Of a DNA stretch of 64,000 nucleotides, positions 18,633 through 28,767 are shown piece by piece (position 1 is the first letter of the stretch; each line of letters starts with the position of its first letter). The DNA lies in NCBI RefSeq assembly GCF_000760735.1, contig NZ_JMEX01000008.1:929988-993987 (forward strand), given 5' to 3'. This DNA is from Rhodococcoides fascians A44A. GTDB lineage: Bacteria; Actinomycetota; Actinomycetes; Mycobacteriales; Mycobacteriaceae. The position numbers were made by a program, and so were the translations under genes. The notes under the pieces were generated by a model. It was given only the letters and a program-made list of their open reading frames with translations, was not told the origin of the DNA and made no database searches.

Positions 18633-18638
18633 AGGGTA
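18633..18638 (-). promoter_or_regulatory. Candidate -10 element for leaderless dnaX transcription
   Basis: On the minus strand TACCCT (TANNNT) ends 7 bases before the GTG start of dnaX, and no ribosome-binding sequence is visible. Confidence 0.35.
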
Positions 18639-18710
18639 CCGGCGCGCACCGACACCGGCACAACCCCGTCGGGCGGTCGAGCATGCCCGCCGCCATGGCC
18701 GGAGCGCGTC

Positions 18711-19298
18711 TCACTTGTTCTTCGCGGCTGCCTTCGCTGCCTTCTTGAACTCGCGGACCTCGAGCAGGGATTTCTCGTCGACGACATCGGCGATGGAACG
18801 CCTGGAACCGTCGTCGCCGTAGGCCCCTGCGGCGTCCCGCCAGCCTTCGGGAGTGACGCCCATCTGCTTCCCGAGGAGCGCGAGGAAGATGCGGGCCTTC
18901 TGGTCGCCGTATCCCGGTAGTGCTTTCAGCCGCTTCAGAACCTCGGCGCCGTTCGGGTCGCCGCGACGCCAGATCTCGTCGGGTTTGCCGTCGTAGTTCT
19001 CGGCGACGAACTCCGCGAGACCCTGAATCCGCTTGGCCATCGAGCCCGGAAAGCGGTGCACTGCAGGGGTCGTCGCGCACACCGCGGCGAACTCGTCGGG
19101 GTCGGCCTGCGCGATGGTGTCGACCTTGAGGTCACCGAGACGGTCGACGAGTTTCTTCGGGCCCGCGAATGCCGATTCCATGGGCACCTGCTGATCCAGC
19201 AGCATCCCGATGAGCAGCGCGAACGGGTCCTCGGCCAACAACGCATCGGCTTCCGCGTCGCCAGTCAGATGCAAGGTGGGAGACATGTCGTCGATCAT
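18711..19298 (-). CDS. HhH-GPD-type base-excision-repair-like protein
   Basis: 195 residues related to helix-hairpin-helix DNA glycosylases. The N-terminal helices ([21 protein letters not shown]) resemble the six-helix barrel of Nth/AlkA proteins, and the hairpin is [20 protein letters not shown] at about residues 124-143. The C-terminal iron-sulfur cysteines of endonuclease III are absent, and I see no Asp where the GPD catalytic residue normally follows the hairpin ([11 protein letters not shown] instead). It may therefore bind DNA without classical glycosylase chemistry. Start ATG has AGGTGG two bases upstream; a second ATG lies four codons in. Confidence 0.8.
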   Translation of the reverse strand: MIDDMSPTLHLTGDAEADALLAEDPFALLIGMLLDQQVPMESAFAGPKKLVDRLGDLKVDTIAQADPDEFAAVCATTPAVHRFPGSMAKRIQGLAEFVAENYDGKPDEIWRRGDPNGAEVLKRLKALPGYGDQKARIFLALLGKQMGVTPEGWRDAAGAYGDDGSRRSIADVVDEKSLLEVREFKKAAKAAAKNK

Positions 19299-19319
19299 GC
19301 CACCTGTGGATCGAGGCTC

Positions 19320-20123
19320 CTAGGTGATGGATACCAGTTGAGTGATGTCGTCGAAGGGCAGTGGTCCGTCGACGACGGCCCCGACGACTGCGTTGTTGAG
19401 CGTGATGGAACCGCCGTGGTTGTCGAGGAATGCCGTGTCCGCAGCGTCGCGACCGGTGGCGATCCGCACCAGCGTCGACCGCGGAGCCAGGCACGTCGCG
19501 TCGACCACACGCCACTGGCCGTCGACGAATGCCTCGGCGACGGCGTGGAAGTCCATGGGGTCGCATCCGGGTGCGTACACCGCGACGAGCCGTGCCGGTA
19601 CGTTCACCGCACGCAGCAACGCCACGACGAGATGGGTGTAATCCCGGCACACACCTGCACCTGCGAGGAGGGTGTCCACTGCACCGTCGATCGGGTCACT
19701 GCTTCCCGGAACGTAGTTGAGCCGTGAGCCGACCCAGGACGACACCTCGGCGAGCAATTTCTCCGACGCCGCGTAGGAACCGAATTCCGTTGCCGCGAAA
19801 CCGAAGAACTTGTCGGCCTCGGCATATCTGCTGGGACGTAGATACAGCGAGAGATCGTAATCCGACACAGGCGCCGGGTCGGTGTTGCCGTACACGGTGG
19901 CCGAGTACGACACCTCGAGCTTTCCGACGCCCGCATGCAACTTGTGGATTCGGGTGCCGTGCGCGCCGCTGATCTCCTGGAAATCGACCGGCTGGCCATC
20001 GAGAGTGAACGACAGCGCTTCCCACACTTCGGCGCCCGGGTGTGGAGCGATGGCGATCTGGAATTCCAGGGTGCTCGCCTCGGTGACGTCCACGTCGAGG
20101 TAGGCCGAGACTTCGCGTTTCAT
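19320..20123 (-). CDS. Transglutaminase-like (cysteine protease fold) protein with N-terminal beta domain
   Basis: 267 residues. The N-terminal half is a beta-rich domain (MKREVSAYLDVDVTEASTLEF) found in this transglutaminase-like family, and the C-terminal half has the catalytic triad Cys159 (GAGVCRDYTHL), His193 (DPMDFHAVAEAF) and Asp208 (WRVVDAT). No signal peptide is seen, so it is probably cytoplasmic. Family members may act as peptidases or amidases; the substrate is unknown. The MKREVSAY start is the family-typical one; an ATG eight codons upstream is possible. It follows phoU on the same strand after 53 bases. Confidence 0.85.
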   Translation of the reverse strand: MKREVSAYLDVDVTEASTLEFQIAIAPHPGAEVWEALSFTLDGQPVDFQEISGAHGTRIHKLHAGVGKLEVSYSATVYGNTDPAPVSDYDLSLYLRPSRYAEADKFFGFAATEFGSYAASEKLLAEVSSWVGSRLNYVPGSSDPIDGAVDTLLAGAGVCRDYTHLVVALLRAVNVPARLVAVYAPGCDPMDFHAVAEAFVDGQWRVVDATCLAPRSTLVRIATGRDAADTAFLDNHGGSITLNNAVVGAVVDGPLPFDDITQLVSIT

Positions 20124-20176
20124 TGTGATGATCCTGCCACCGTTCATTCGATCCTGCAGATCGGACTCGAGCACCC

Positions 20177-20830
20177 TCAGGACTCGTCGGGGCGGAATTC
20201 ACCCGTGACGAGAAAGATGACACGCTTGGCGACTTCGACCGTGTGATCGGAGAAGCGCTCGTAGAAGCGTCCGAGGAGCGTCATGTCGACGGCGGCGGGG
20301 ACACCGTGCGGCCAGTCGGGAGACGAGGTCAGGGTGAACAGGCTGCGATGCAGCTCGTCCATTTTCTCGTCCTTGACCTGCAGCTCGGCGGCCAGGTCCG
20401 CGTCCCTGGTCAGCAGAACCTCGCGGGTGGCGTCGGCCTGCTCGACCGCGACGCGGCCCATCTCGGCGAAGACGCTCTCCACCTCGACGGGGAGGACGTG
20501 AGCAGGGTGACGTCTGCGCGCTAGCTCGGCGATGTGGATGGCGAGGCCACCCATTCGCTGCAGATCGGCGACTATGTGGATCCCGCTCACCATGATTCGC
20601 AGGTCCAGCGCGACGGGTGACTGCAACGCGAGTACCGAAAATGCTTTGTGCTCCCACGCCGCGGCGAGTTCGTCGATGCGTTCCCGGCTGCTGATGGTTT
20701 CCTCGGCCAGCGCCAGATCGGCCGTCAGCAACGCCTGCGTCGCCGACGCCATCGCCTTCTCGGCCAGGGTGCACATGTCGGCGAGGTCGGCTCGGATCTC
20801 GACGAGTTGCTCGTTGTAGTTCTCACGCAC
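20177..20830 (-). CDS. phoU: Phosphate signalling complex protein PhoU
   Basis: 217 residues with two three-helix PhoU repeats, each with the metal-cluster E/DxxxD signatures (LADMCTLAEKAMASATQAL; VALDLRIMVSGIHIVADLQRMG; MTLLGRFYERFSDHTVEVAKRV). PhoU connects the Pst phosphate transporter to the PhoR/SenX3 sensor kinase and restrains the phosphate-starvation response. No pst genes or two-component genes lie in the window, so this is an isolated copy as in several actinobacteria. Starts MRENYNEQL. Confidence 0.95.
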   Translation of the reverse strand: MRENYNEQLVEIRADLADMCTLAEKAMASATQALLTADLALAEETISSRERIDELAAAWEHKAFSVLALQSPVALDLRIMVSGIHIVADLQRMGGLAIHIAELARRRHPAHVLPVEVESVFAEMGRVAVEQADATREVLLTRDADLAAELQVKDEKMDELHRSLFTLTSSPDWPHGVPAAVDMTLLGRFYERFSDHTVEVAKRVIFLVTGEFRPDES

Positions 20831-20952
20831 AGCGAGCCCACCTGTCCATCGAGATCCCCATCCGCCGTCCTCTGCCTGTCGAAAGTCCTTCAGTCCTGTA
20901 CCCGGACCTTGATCTTTCTACACCAGGCGCTGTGCTGGTGGGATCGCCTGCG

Positions 20953-22260
20953 TCAGCAGTTGGTCGGGGCGGGCACGCCGTAGAAACGGTCCTTGATCCA
21001 GTTCTGCGCCTCGCCGAGTCCGAGGAGGTCCGGAATGATATGTCCCGCACCCGAACCGGGGACGATGGACGGAACATTCGCGGCGCTGAACTGAACCGTC
21101 GCTCCCCTGCTGCACCAGGCACCCGCGAGTTCGACGGCTTGACCGTGCGGGACGATGTCGTCGGACGTCCCGGACTGGACGAGCACCGGGGCGGTCGGCG
21201 TGCGCAGGCCGATCTTGTTCTTCGCGAGGATCTCCTGGGCCTTGGGAAGCCGATCCAGGACGACCGACATCGGCTCGCCGGTGCGGGTGTACTCGGTGGT
21301 CCGATGCAGTCCGACGGTCAGGATCGTCTCGCCCACACATTGATTCGCCACCTGCCGCAGCATGGCCTGGCCTGCGTCGTTGATGTTCTCGTCGATCAGA
21401 GGTTGAAGGTCGGGATCCGATTTCAGCAGACCGTTGAGGGTGTACCCGATGACGCCGGTGAGGATGGTGCCGTCGACCTGTTCGAGGGTCTGCTTCAGGT
21501 CGGCAGGCGGAGCGCCTGCGTAGCTGCCCACGAGGTCGAGTTCGGGAGCGTAATCGCCCGCCACCTCGGCTGCGGCCGCCACTGCGCCACCGCCCTGGGA
21601 GTATCCGTACGTCGCGACGGGTCCGCCCGCAGCGATCTTGGTGCCGGGTAGCTGCTGGGCAGCGCGGGCGGCGTCGAGAACAGCGTGCGCCTCGGCCGCG
21701 CGGTTGACGTAGGTGTGCGCGCCGGGTGTTCCGAGACCGTCGTAGTCGGTGATCACGACGCCGTATCCCTGCGAGAGCAAGGAGTACGCGGCCAGGACCT
21801 CGTACTCGACCATGAATCCGAGTGGTGGCGTGTACGTGATCAGCCGATTCAGCATGCGCGACGGCGCACACTGATCTCCTTGGCCTTGCGTCCCCGGTGC
21901 CAGCACGACGAGCGGCCGCGGGCCGGGTCCCGTCCATTCCGCCGCCGGATCGATATAGGTACCGGTGACCGCGTTGGGTGCGTCGTTGGAGTCGGTGCTG
22001 CGGTACATGATTCGCGTCGCCGTCCCCGGGAGCGGTCCGCCGATACCGGGGACCGACAGCGCCAGAGGCGACGGCTCGGTGCGAATCACGTCTCCGGCAC
22101 CGCCGTCGGGCAAGGGGGTGGGCGGGAGGTAGAAGTCGGACTCACCCGTCGACCCGGTGGACGATCCCGCTCCAGGCTGCGCCGACGCGAGCGGGACTCC
22201 CGCCACCGCCGCCAGCAGTGCAACGCCCACCGCAGTGCCCAGCAATCGTGATACTCGCAT
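20953..22260 (-). CDS. Secreted lipase, LIP / Candida antarctica lipase A-like family
   Basis: 435 residues. A Sec signal peptide (MRVSRLLGTAVGVALLAAVAG, cleavage probable after ASA) precedes an alpha/beta hydrolase. The nucleophile elbow is GYSQGGGA, followed by the acid and His regions QSGTSDDIVPHGQ and GSGAGHIIPD. Three cysteines at the end (CSRG, TNC) and others suggest disulfides. Such enzymes release fatty acids from triglycerides or esters outside the cell. The start was fixed by the signal peptide; the open frame extends 24 codons further upstream. Its promoter region faces the end of the TetR gene. Confidence 0.9.
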   Translation of the reverse strand: MRVSRLLGTAVGVALLAAVAGVPLASAQPGAGSSTGSTGESDFYLPPTPLPDGGAGDVIRTEPSPLALSVPGIGGPLPGTATRIMYRSTDSNDAPNAVTGTYIDPAAEWTGPGPRPLVVLAPGTQGQGDQCAPSRMLNRLITYTPPLGFMVEYEVLAAYSLLSQGYGVVITDYDGLGTPGAHTYVNRAAEAHAVLDAARAAQQLPGTKIAAGGPVATYGYSQGGGAVAAAAEVAGDYAPELDLVGSYAGAPPADLKQTLEQVDGTILTGVIGYTLNGLLKSDPDLQPLIDENINDAGQAMLRQVANQCVGETILTVGLHRTTEYTRTGEPMSVVLDRLPKAQEILAKNKIGLRTPTAPVLVQSGTSDDIVPHGQAVELAGAWCSRGATVQFSAANVPSIVPGSGAGHIIPDLLGLGEAQNWIKDRFYGVPAPTNC

Positions 22261-22368
22261 CGATCGTCCAACCCCCGTACTTACCCACCGGTAGTGATAT
22301 CCGACTGGGACCATACGTGACAGGGGACACACTTGGGAAGAGTGGGGTAGCGCATCACCGAGAGTGCG

Positions 22369-23040
22369 TCAGCGTCGTCGGCGATGCATGTCCGCTTTCG
22401 CGATCGAGATCTCCTCCGCCGTCAACGGCCTACCGGGTAGCTCCGTCGCGGCGCCCGGCGTCGAACGCAGGCCGTCGAGCACGATCGTGAAGTACCGCTT
22501 CCAGTTGTCCGGCTCTACCGTCTTCATGAATTCCGAAGCCGCACCGATCATTCCGATCAGCGGAAACAGGTCGTTGACCTCCACGTCGGCGCGCAGTTGG
22601 CCGGAGTCGCGCGCACGCATCACGATACGGTCGACGTACGGGTCGATCCGCTCCCTCATCTGGGCGATTCCGTTGCATCCTTCGTCCGTGCCGAGCACGA
22701 CCTCGCCGAGACCTTTGTCCGCCGACATTCCTGCGAACAGATCCGCGAGAAACAGAACGAGTCCGTCCCATGGATCTTCAGCAGCCAGAGCGCTTTCCGC
22801 GGTGGCCAGCATTTCCTGCATACGCTGCTCGAACACGCCGTCGATCAGCTCCTCCTTGCAGGAGAACCGCCGATACACCGTCCCCACACCGACTTTCGCA
22901 TGAGCAGCAACGTCGTCGAGCGTGATGTCGATTCCGCGCGAGGCGAACAGTTCGCGAGCCGCGTCGACGATTCGTCGGCGGTTGCGTTCCGCGTCCGCTC
23001 GCAACGGTTTCTTCACGCCTGTGTCGGCTCTCACACTCAT
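22369..23040 (-). CDS. TetR-family regulator, probable repressor of the divergent DHA2 efflux pump
   Basis: 223 residues. The HTH is at about residues 20-60 (RRIVDAARELFASRGIDITLDDVAAHAKVGVGTVYRRFSCKEELI), followed by a TetR_C ligand domain with DPWDGLVLFLADLFAGM. The gene is divergent from an MFS drug exporter, with 108 bases between starts that hold two copies of an inverted repeat. A repressor released by a pump substrate is the usual arrangement. Confidence 0.9.
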   Translation of the reverse strand: MSVRADTGVKKPLRADAERNRRRIVDAARELFASRGIDITLDDVAAHAKVGVGTVYRRFSCKEELIDGVFEQRMQEMLATAESALAAEDPWDGLVLFLADLFAGMSADKGLGEVVLGTDEGCNGIAQMRERIDPYVDRIVMRARDSGQLRADVEVNDLFPLIGMIGAASEFMKTVEPDNWKRYFTIVLDGLRSTPGAATELPGRPLTAEEISIAKADMHRRRR

Positions 23041-23064
23041 TCGATGTCCGTTTCACCCGAAAAG

Positions 23065-23125
23065 CGGAGGACATTCCTCCACTTAGCTGCTACCTTCGTC
23101 TTCGTAACCGGAGAATACACCTCCG
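23065..23125. promoter_or_regulatory. Two matching inverted-repeat operators between TetR and MFS genes
   Basis: Site 1 is CGGAG (23065-23069), 7 bases, CTCCA (23077-23081). Site 2 is CGGAG (23109-23113), 7 bases, CTCCG (23121-23125). The same arm sequence and the same spacing recur 44 bases apart in a divergent promoter region, which fits binding by two TetR dimers. Confidence 0.6.
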
Positions 23126-23148
23126 TATAGCCGAATCGAAGGATGACC

Positions 23149-24669
23149 ATGACCGCATTGTCACCGGACGACACCTCGTCGTCGACCTTGGCGACGGAGG
23201 AGACCACCGACGCCAGGGCACACCGAAACCGCTGGCTGATCCTCGCCACCCTCGGCCTCGCCCAGCTCATGGTGGTGCTCGACGCCACCGTCGTGAACAT
23301 CGCTCTGCCCGCCGCCCAGCTCGACCTCGGCTTCGACAACGCCAACCGCTCCTGGGTCGTCACGTCCTACGCCCTGGCATTCGGCAGCCTCCTGCTGCTC
23401 GGCGGACGTCTGAGCGACCTGTTCGGACGCCGTAACACCTTCCTGATCGGACTCATCGGATTCGCCGTGATGTCCGCGGTGGGTGGCGCAGCCGTGAACT
23501 TCGGCATGCTGGTCGCGGCACGCGCCGGCCAGGGCGTGTTCGGCGCCCTGCTCGCACCCGCGGCGCTCTCGCTCCTGGCCACCACGTTCACCGACCCGAA
23601 GGAACGAGCAAAGGCGTTCGGCATCTTCGGCGCCATCGCAGGCGGCGGCGGTGCACTCGGCCTACTGCTCGGCGGAATGCTCACCGAATGGGCCAACTGG
23701 CGCTGGAGCCTGTACATCAACCTGGTGTTCGCCGCACTCGCGTTCGTCGCCGGATTCCTCCTGCTCGCCAAGCACAAGGCCGACGTCCGTCCACGCCTGG
23801 ACATTCCCGGAACGCTGACCGTGTCGGCAGCGCTGTTCGCCATCGTCTACGGCTTCGCTCACGCCGAGTCCGACGGCTGGAGCAACACGGTCACCATCGC
23901 ATTCCTCGCCGCCGGCGTGGTGCTGCTCGGCGTGTTCTTCGCCATCCAGCAGCGTGTGTCACACCCGTTGCTTCCGCTGCGCATCATCCTCGACCGCACC
24001 CGCGCCGGATCGTTCCTCGCCGTCTTCGTGACGGGTGCGGGCATGTTCGCGGTGTTCCTGTTCCTGACGTACTACCTGCAGAACACACTCGGGTTCACAC
24101 CGATCAGCACCGGTTTCGCGTTCATGCCGATGATCGCCGCCCTCATCGTCACCGCGACGCTGTCGACGGCAATCGTGCTGCCGCGCTTCGGACCTCGTGT
24201 TCTCATGACGTCGGGACTTCTCGTCGCCGCACTGGGCATGGGACTGCTCACCCAGATCGCCGTCGACTCCGCGTATGCGACGCACATCCTGCCCGGCCTG
24301 ATCATCATGGGCCTCGGCTTGGGCGCAACGATGGCTCCCGCCATGCAGGGCGCCATCTCGGGAGTCAACCCCGACGATTCCGGTGTTGCCTCGGCAACGG
24401 TCAACACCATGCAGCAGGTCGGCGGGTCCATCGGTACCGCACTTCTGAGCACCATCGCGGCCACCGCGGCCACCAACTACGTGACCGACAACCTGGCGTC
24501 GGCGTCGAATGCAGCCGCACTCCAAGCCAACGCTGAAATCGCCAGCTACACGACGACGTTCTGGTGGGCGACGGGCATCTTCCTGCTCGGAGCCGTCATC
24601 TCGGCCATCGTCGTCAAGCCCGGTCTGCTCCCCGCAGCCCCGGAAGGCGCAGTCGTAGTAGGCCACTGA
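23149..24669 (+). CDS. MFS multidrug efflux transporter, DHA2 family (EmrB/QacA type)
   Basis: 506 residues with about 14 membrane segments. Family signatures are LDATVVNIALPAAQLDLG in the first segment, GGRLSDLFGRRNTFL in the first cytoplasmic loop, and the antiporter motif region around AGGGGALGLLLGG. It should export drugs or toxic lipophiles in exchange for protons. ATG at 23149 was chosen because AAGGA is 5 bases before it; ATG at 23143 overlaps that site. Divergent from its TetR regulator. Its 3' end leads into a long terminator shared with the aminotransferase gene. Confidence 0.92.
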   Translation: MTALSPDDTSSSTLATEETTDARAHRNRWLILATLGLAQLMVVLDATVVNIALPAAQLDLGFDNANRSWVVTSYALAFGSLLLLGGRLSDLFGRRNTFLIGLIGFAVMSAVGGAAVNFGMLVAARAGQGVFGALLAPAALSLLATTFTDPKERAKAFGIFGAIAGGGGALGLLLGGMLTEWANWRWSLYINLVFAALAFVAGFLLLAKHKADVRPRLDIPGTLTVSAALFAIVYGFAHAESDGWSNTVTIAFLAAGVVLLGVFFAIQQRVSHPLLPLRIILDRTRAGSFLAVFVTGAGMFAVFLFLTYYLQNTLGFTPISTGFAFMPMIAALIVTATLSTAIVLPRFGPRVLMTSGLLVAALGMGLLTQIAVDSAYATHILPGLIIMGLGLGATMAPAMQGAISGVNPDDSGVASATVNTMQQVGGSIGTALLSTIAATAATNYVTDNLASASNAAALQANAEIASYTTTFWWATGIFLLGAVISAIVVKPGLLPAAPEGAVVVGH

Positions 24670-24675
24670 TCCGCT

Positions 24676-24744
24676 GTGAGTACTTGTGTAGGCCCTGGGG
24701 CAGGAGCGAAGCCTGCGTAGCGACCATGGGCGCTACATAAGTAC

Positions 24745-24747
<3 letters not shown>
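24676..24747. terminator. Bidirectional terminator with a repeat unit in its loop
   Basis: GTGAGTACTTGTGTAG at 24676-24691 pairs with CTACATAAGTACTCAC at 24732-24747 with one mismatch; pairing continues as CCC with GGG. The loop contains GCAGGAGCGAAGCCTGC at 24700-24716, a stem-loop with the same stem bases as the dispersed repeat at 11462. The right arm runs into the aminotransferase stop. Confidence 0.75.
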
Positions 24748-26388
<1,641 letters not shown>

Positions 26389-26394
26389 CGGTGA

Positions 26395-26424
26395 GAAAGC
26401 CCCCTGCACGTGCAGGGGGCTTTC
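26395..26424 (+). terminator. Rho-independent terminator after tRNA-Ser(GGA)
   Basis: A perfect 30-bp palindrome: GAAAGCCCCCTGCAC followed directly by its complement, then TTCGTT. It ends 50 bases before the stop of the convergent dehydrogenase gene. Confidence 0.85.
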
Positions 26425-26474
26425 TTCGTTCTCGGGTCCGCGAGCATCACGTCCGGACGTGACGGGCGACAGCC

Positions 26475-27221
26475 CTATCGCGCCGACCAACCACCGTCCA
26501 TGGTGTACGACGCGCCGGTGACCATGCCGGCATCCGAGGACGCCAGCCATCCGACGAGGGATCCCACTTCTGCCGGTTCGACGAGTCGTTTGACTGCGCT
26601 CTCGGTCAGCATGACCTTCTCCAGCACCTGGTCTGCGTCGATCCCGTGCGCGGCCGCTTGGTCGGCGATCTGCTTCTCCACCAACGGCGTTCGCACGTAA
26701 CCGGGGTTGACGCAGTTGCTCGTGACGCCGTGTGGGCCGCCTTCGAGTGCCGTGACCTTGGACAGTCCTTCCAAGGCGTGCTTGGCGGTCACGTACGCGA
26801 CCTTGTATTCCGATGCGCGGAGGCCGTGCACCGAGGAGACGTTGACGATTCGTCCGAACCCTCGCGAGTACATGCCGGGCAGCGCAGCTCGGATCAGCAG
26901 GAACGGGGCTTCCACCATCAGGGTCTGGATCCGCCGGAACGCGGCTGGGTCGAAGTCGACGATCGAGGCGACGGTTTGGATTCCCGCGTTGTTGACCAGG
27001 ATGTCGGTGTCGAGGTGCAGCTCTTCGAGCGAGGCCACGTCCAGTAGGTCCACTGCCCAGGTCTCGCCGTGGAGCTCGGACGCAAGTTCCTTCGCCGCTA
27101 CTTCGTCGACGTCGGCGATGGTGACGGTCGCTCCGCGCGAGGCCAGTTCGCGTGCACACGCTGCCCCGATTCCGGACGCACCACCGGTGACGAGTGCGGT
27201 GCGTCCGGTCAGGTCGGTCAT
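26475..27221 (-). CDS. 3-hydroxybutyrate dehydrogenase (SDR family)
   Basis: 248-residue short-chain dehydrogenase. NAD-binding TGGASGIG, structural NNAG, catalytic Ser in VNVSSVHG and the Tyr/Lys pair in AYVTAKHALEG are all present; the C-terminal MDGGWSAR is typical of D-3-hydroxybutyrate dehydrogenases. Likely reaction: (R)-3-hydroxybutyrate + NAD+ to acetoacetate + NADH. The start overlaps the upstream transporter stop (ATGA), so the two are translationally coupled, suggesting uptake and oxidation of the same hydroxy acid. The substrate is inferred from family and context. Confidence 0.88.
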   Translation of the reverse strand: MTDLTGRTALVTGGASGIGAACARELASRGATVTIADVDEVAAKELASELHGETWAVDLLDVASLEELHLDTDILVNNAGIQTVASIVDFDPAAFRRIQTLMVEAPFLLIRAALPGMYSRGFGRIVNVSSVHGLRASEYKVAYVTAKHALEGLSKVTALEGGPHGVTSNCVNPGYVRTPLVEKQIADQAAAHGIDADQVLEKVMLTESAVKRLVEPAEVGSLVGWLASSDAGMVTGASYTMDGGWSAR

Positions 27222-28630
27222 CGCTTCACGTCCGGTTCGAGCAGCCCTGCCTTGGCGAGCTCGGCTTCCGTGGCCAGATTCTTCGCGTCGGCGATGTCGA
27301 TGGTCTCGAGTGCCAGGCCCTTGGTTTCGCGGGCGGCGATGACGGCGATCAACGTGACCGCGCAGGACGCCGCGAGGTACCAGGCGATCGGAACGCCCGA
27401 GCCGAAGCGGTCGAGCAACGCAACCGCGATGATCGGCGCCAGCGAGCCCGCGACGATCGACGTCACCTGATAGCCGAGGGACACGCCGGAGTAACGCATA
27501 CGCGTCGGGAACATCTCTGCCATGATCGCCGGCTGCGTTGCATACATGAAGGCGTGGAACACGAGGCCGATGATGATCGCGAGCATGATGACCACGTTGT
27601 GGCCGCTGTTGAACATCGGGAAGGCGAAGAAGCCCCAGGTTCCTGCGGTGACTGCGCCGAAGAAGTAGACGGGACGGCGGCCGACGCGGTCGGCGAGCTT
27701 GCCCACCAACGGAATCACGCAGAAGTGCACGGCATGGGCGACGAGCATCCACCACAGAATCGTCTGGGTGTCGGTACCGACCTCGACCTTGAGGTACGTG
27801 ATCGTGAACGTGACGACGAGGTAGTACATGACGTTCTCACCGAAACGCAGGCCCATGGCCGTGAAGACGCCACGCGGGTAGCGCTTGAGGACCTCGAAGA
27901 CACCGTACGACGCTGCCTTGATGACCTCGGCCTGCTTCTGTGCTTCGACGAAGATCGGGGCGTCGGTGACCTTGGTGCGGATGTAGTAACCGACGAAGAC
28001 GATCACTGCGGAGAGCCAGAACGCAACGCGCCAGCCCCAACTGAGGAAGTCGTCCTCCGGCAGGACGGTGGTCAGAATGAGCAGCACGACGGTGGCGAGC
28101 AGGTTTCCGGCGGGTACGCCTGCCTGCGGCCAGCTGGCCCAGAATCCACGGCTCTTGTTCGGGCTGTGCTCTGCGACGAGCAGAACCGCGCCACCCCATT
28201 CGCCGCCGACGGCGAAGCCCTGGATGAACCGGAGCGCGACGAGAAGTGCAGGCGCCCAGTAGCCGATCTGGTTGAACGTCGGCAGACATCCCATCAGGAA
28301 CGTTGCGCCGCCGACCAGGACGAGGCTGAACTGCAGCAGCTTCTTTCGGCCGTACTTGTCACCGAAGTGACCGAATACGATGCCGCCGAGCGGACGTGCG
28401 ACGAAGCCGACGGCGTACGTGACGAAGGCAGCGAGAATGGCGTCGAGCTCACTCGTGCCTGCTGCGAAGAAGATCTTGGAGAAGACCAGCGTGGCCGCGG
28501 TGCCGTAGAGGAAGAATTCGTACCATTCGACGATGGTGCCCGCCATCGATGCACCGACGACCTTCTTGAGGCCGCTCGGAGTGGCGTCGGGGTCGTTCCC
28601 CGGTGATTCGGTGCGTTCTTCGACGCTCAT
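27218..28630 (-). CDS. MFS transporter, metabolite:H+ symporter (MHS) family
   Basis: 470 residues with about 12 membrane segments. MHS signatures are VEWYEFFLYGTAATLVFSK in the first segment, PLGGIVFGHFGDKYGRKK in the 2-3 loop, and RFIQGFAVGGEWGGAVLL. MHS transporters import small carboxylates, betaines or similar compounds with protons. GAGGAG precedes the ATG by 5 bases. It is the first gene of a two-gene operon with the dehydrogenase and is divergent from a LysR regulator. Confidence 0.9.
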   Translation of the reverse strand: MSVEERTESPGNDPDATPSGLKKVVGASMAGTIVEWYEFFLYGTAATLVFSKIFFAAGTSELDAILAAFVTYAVGFVARPLGGIVFGHFGDKYGRKKLLQFSLVLVGGATFLMGCLPTFNQIGYWAPALLVALRFIQGFAVGGEWGGAVLLVAEHSPNKSRGFWASWPQAGVPAGNLLATVVLLILTTVLPEDDFLSWGWRVAFWLSAVIVFVGYYIRTKVTDAPIFVEAQKQAEVIKAASYGVFEVLKRYPRGVFTAMGLRFGENVMYYLVVTFTITYLKVEVGTDTQTILWWMLVAHAVHFCVIPLVGKLADRVGRRPVYFFGAVTAGTWGFFAFPMFNSGHNVVIMLAIIIGLVFHAFMYATQPAIMAEMFPTRMRYSGVSLGYQVTSIVAGSLAPIIAVALLDRFGSGVPIAWYLAASCAVTLIAVIAARETKGLALETIDIADAKNLATEAELAKAGLLEPDVKR

Positions 28631-28708
28631 TGCTACTCCTCGTGTTCTGGGACATGTGCGGGCTAGATTGTGACTACCACCACACATATCGGTATCGCTG
28701 AGTATCGA

Positions 28709-28756
28709 TGCAGATCGGACCGCCCGCAATACCCAACAACGCATGTGCGATCTGCA
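28709..28756. promoter_or_regulatory. Inverted repeat in the MHS/LysR divergent promoter region
   Basis: TGCAGATCG at 28709-28717 and CGATCTGCA at 28748-28756 are exact complements with centres 39 bases apart. The spacing and location fit a LysR-type recognition and activation arrangement. It would lie upstream of the LysR gene if that starts at the GTG at 28768. Confidence 0.45.
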
Positions 28757-28767
28757 AGAATGCACAT

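Noticed and set aside
28708..28767. CAICKNAH-containing N-terminal extension of the LysR protein as a metal site
   Set aside because: The extension is not LysR-like, overlaps a likely operator and is better explained as noncoding DNA before the GTG at 28768.
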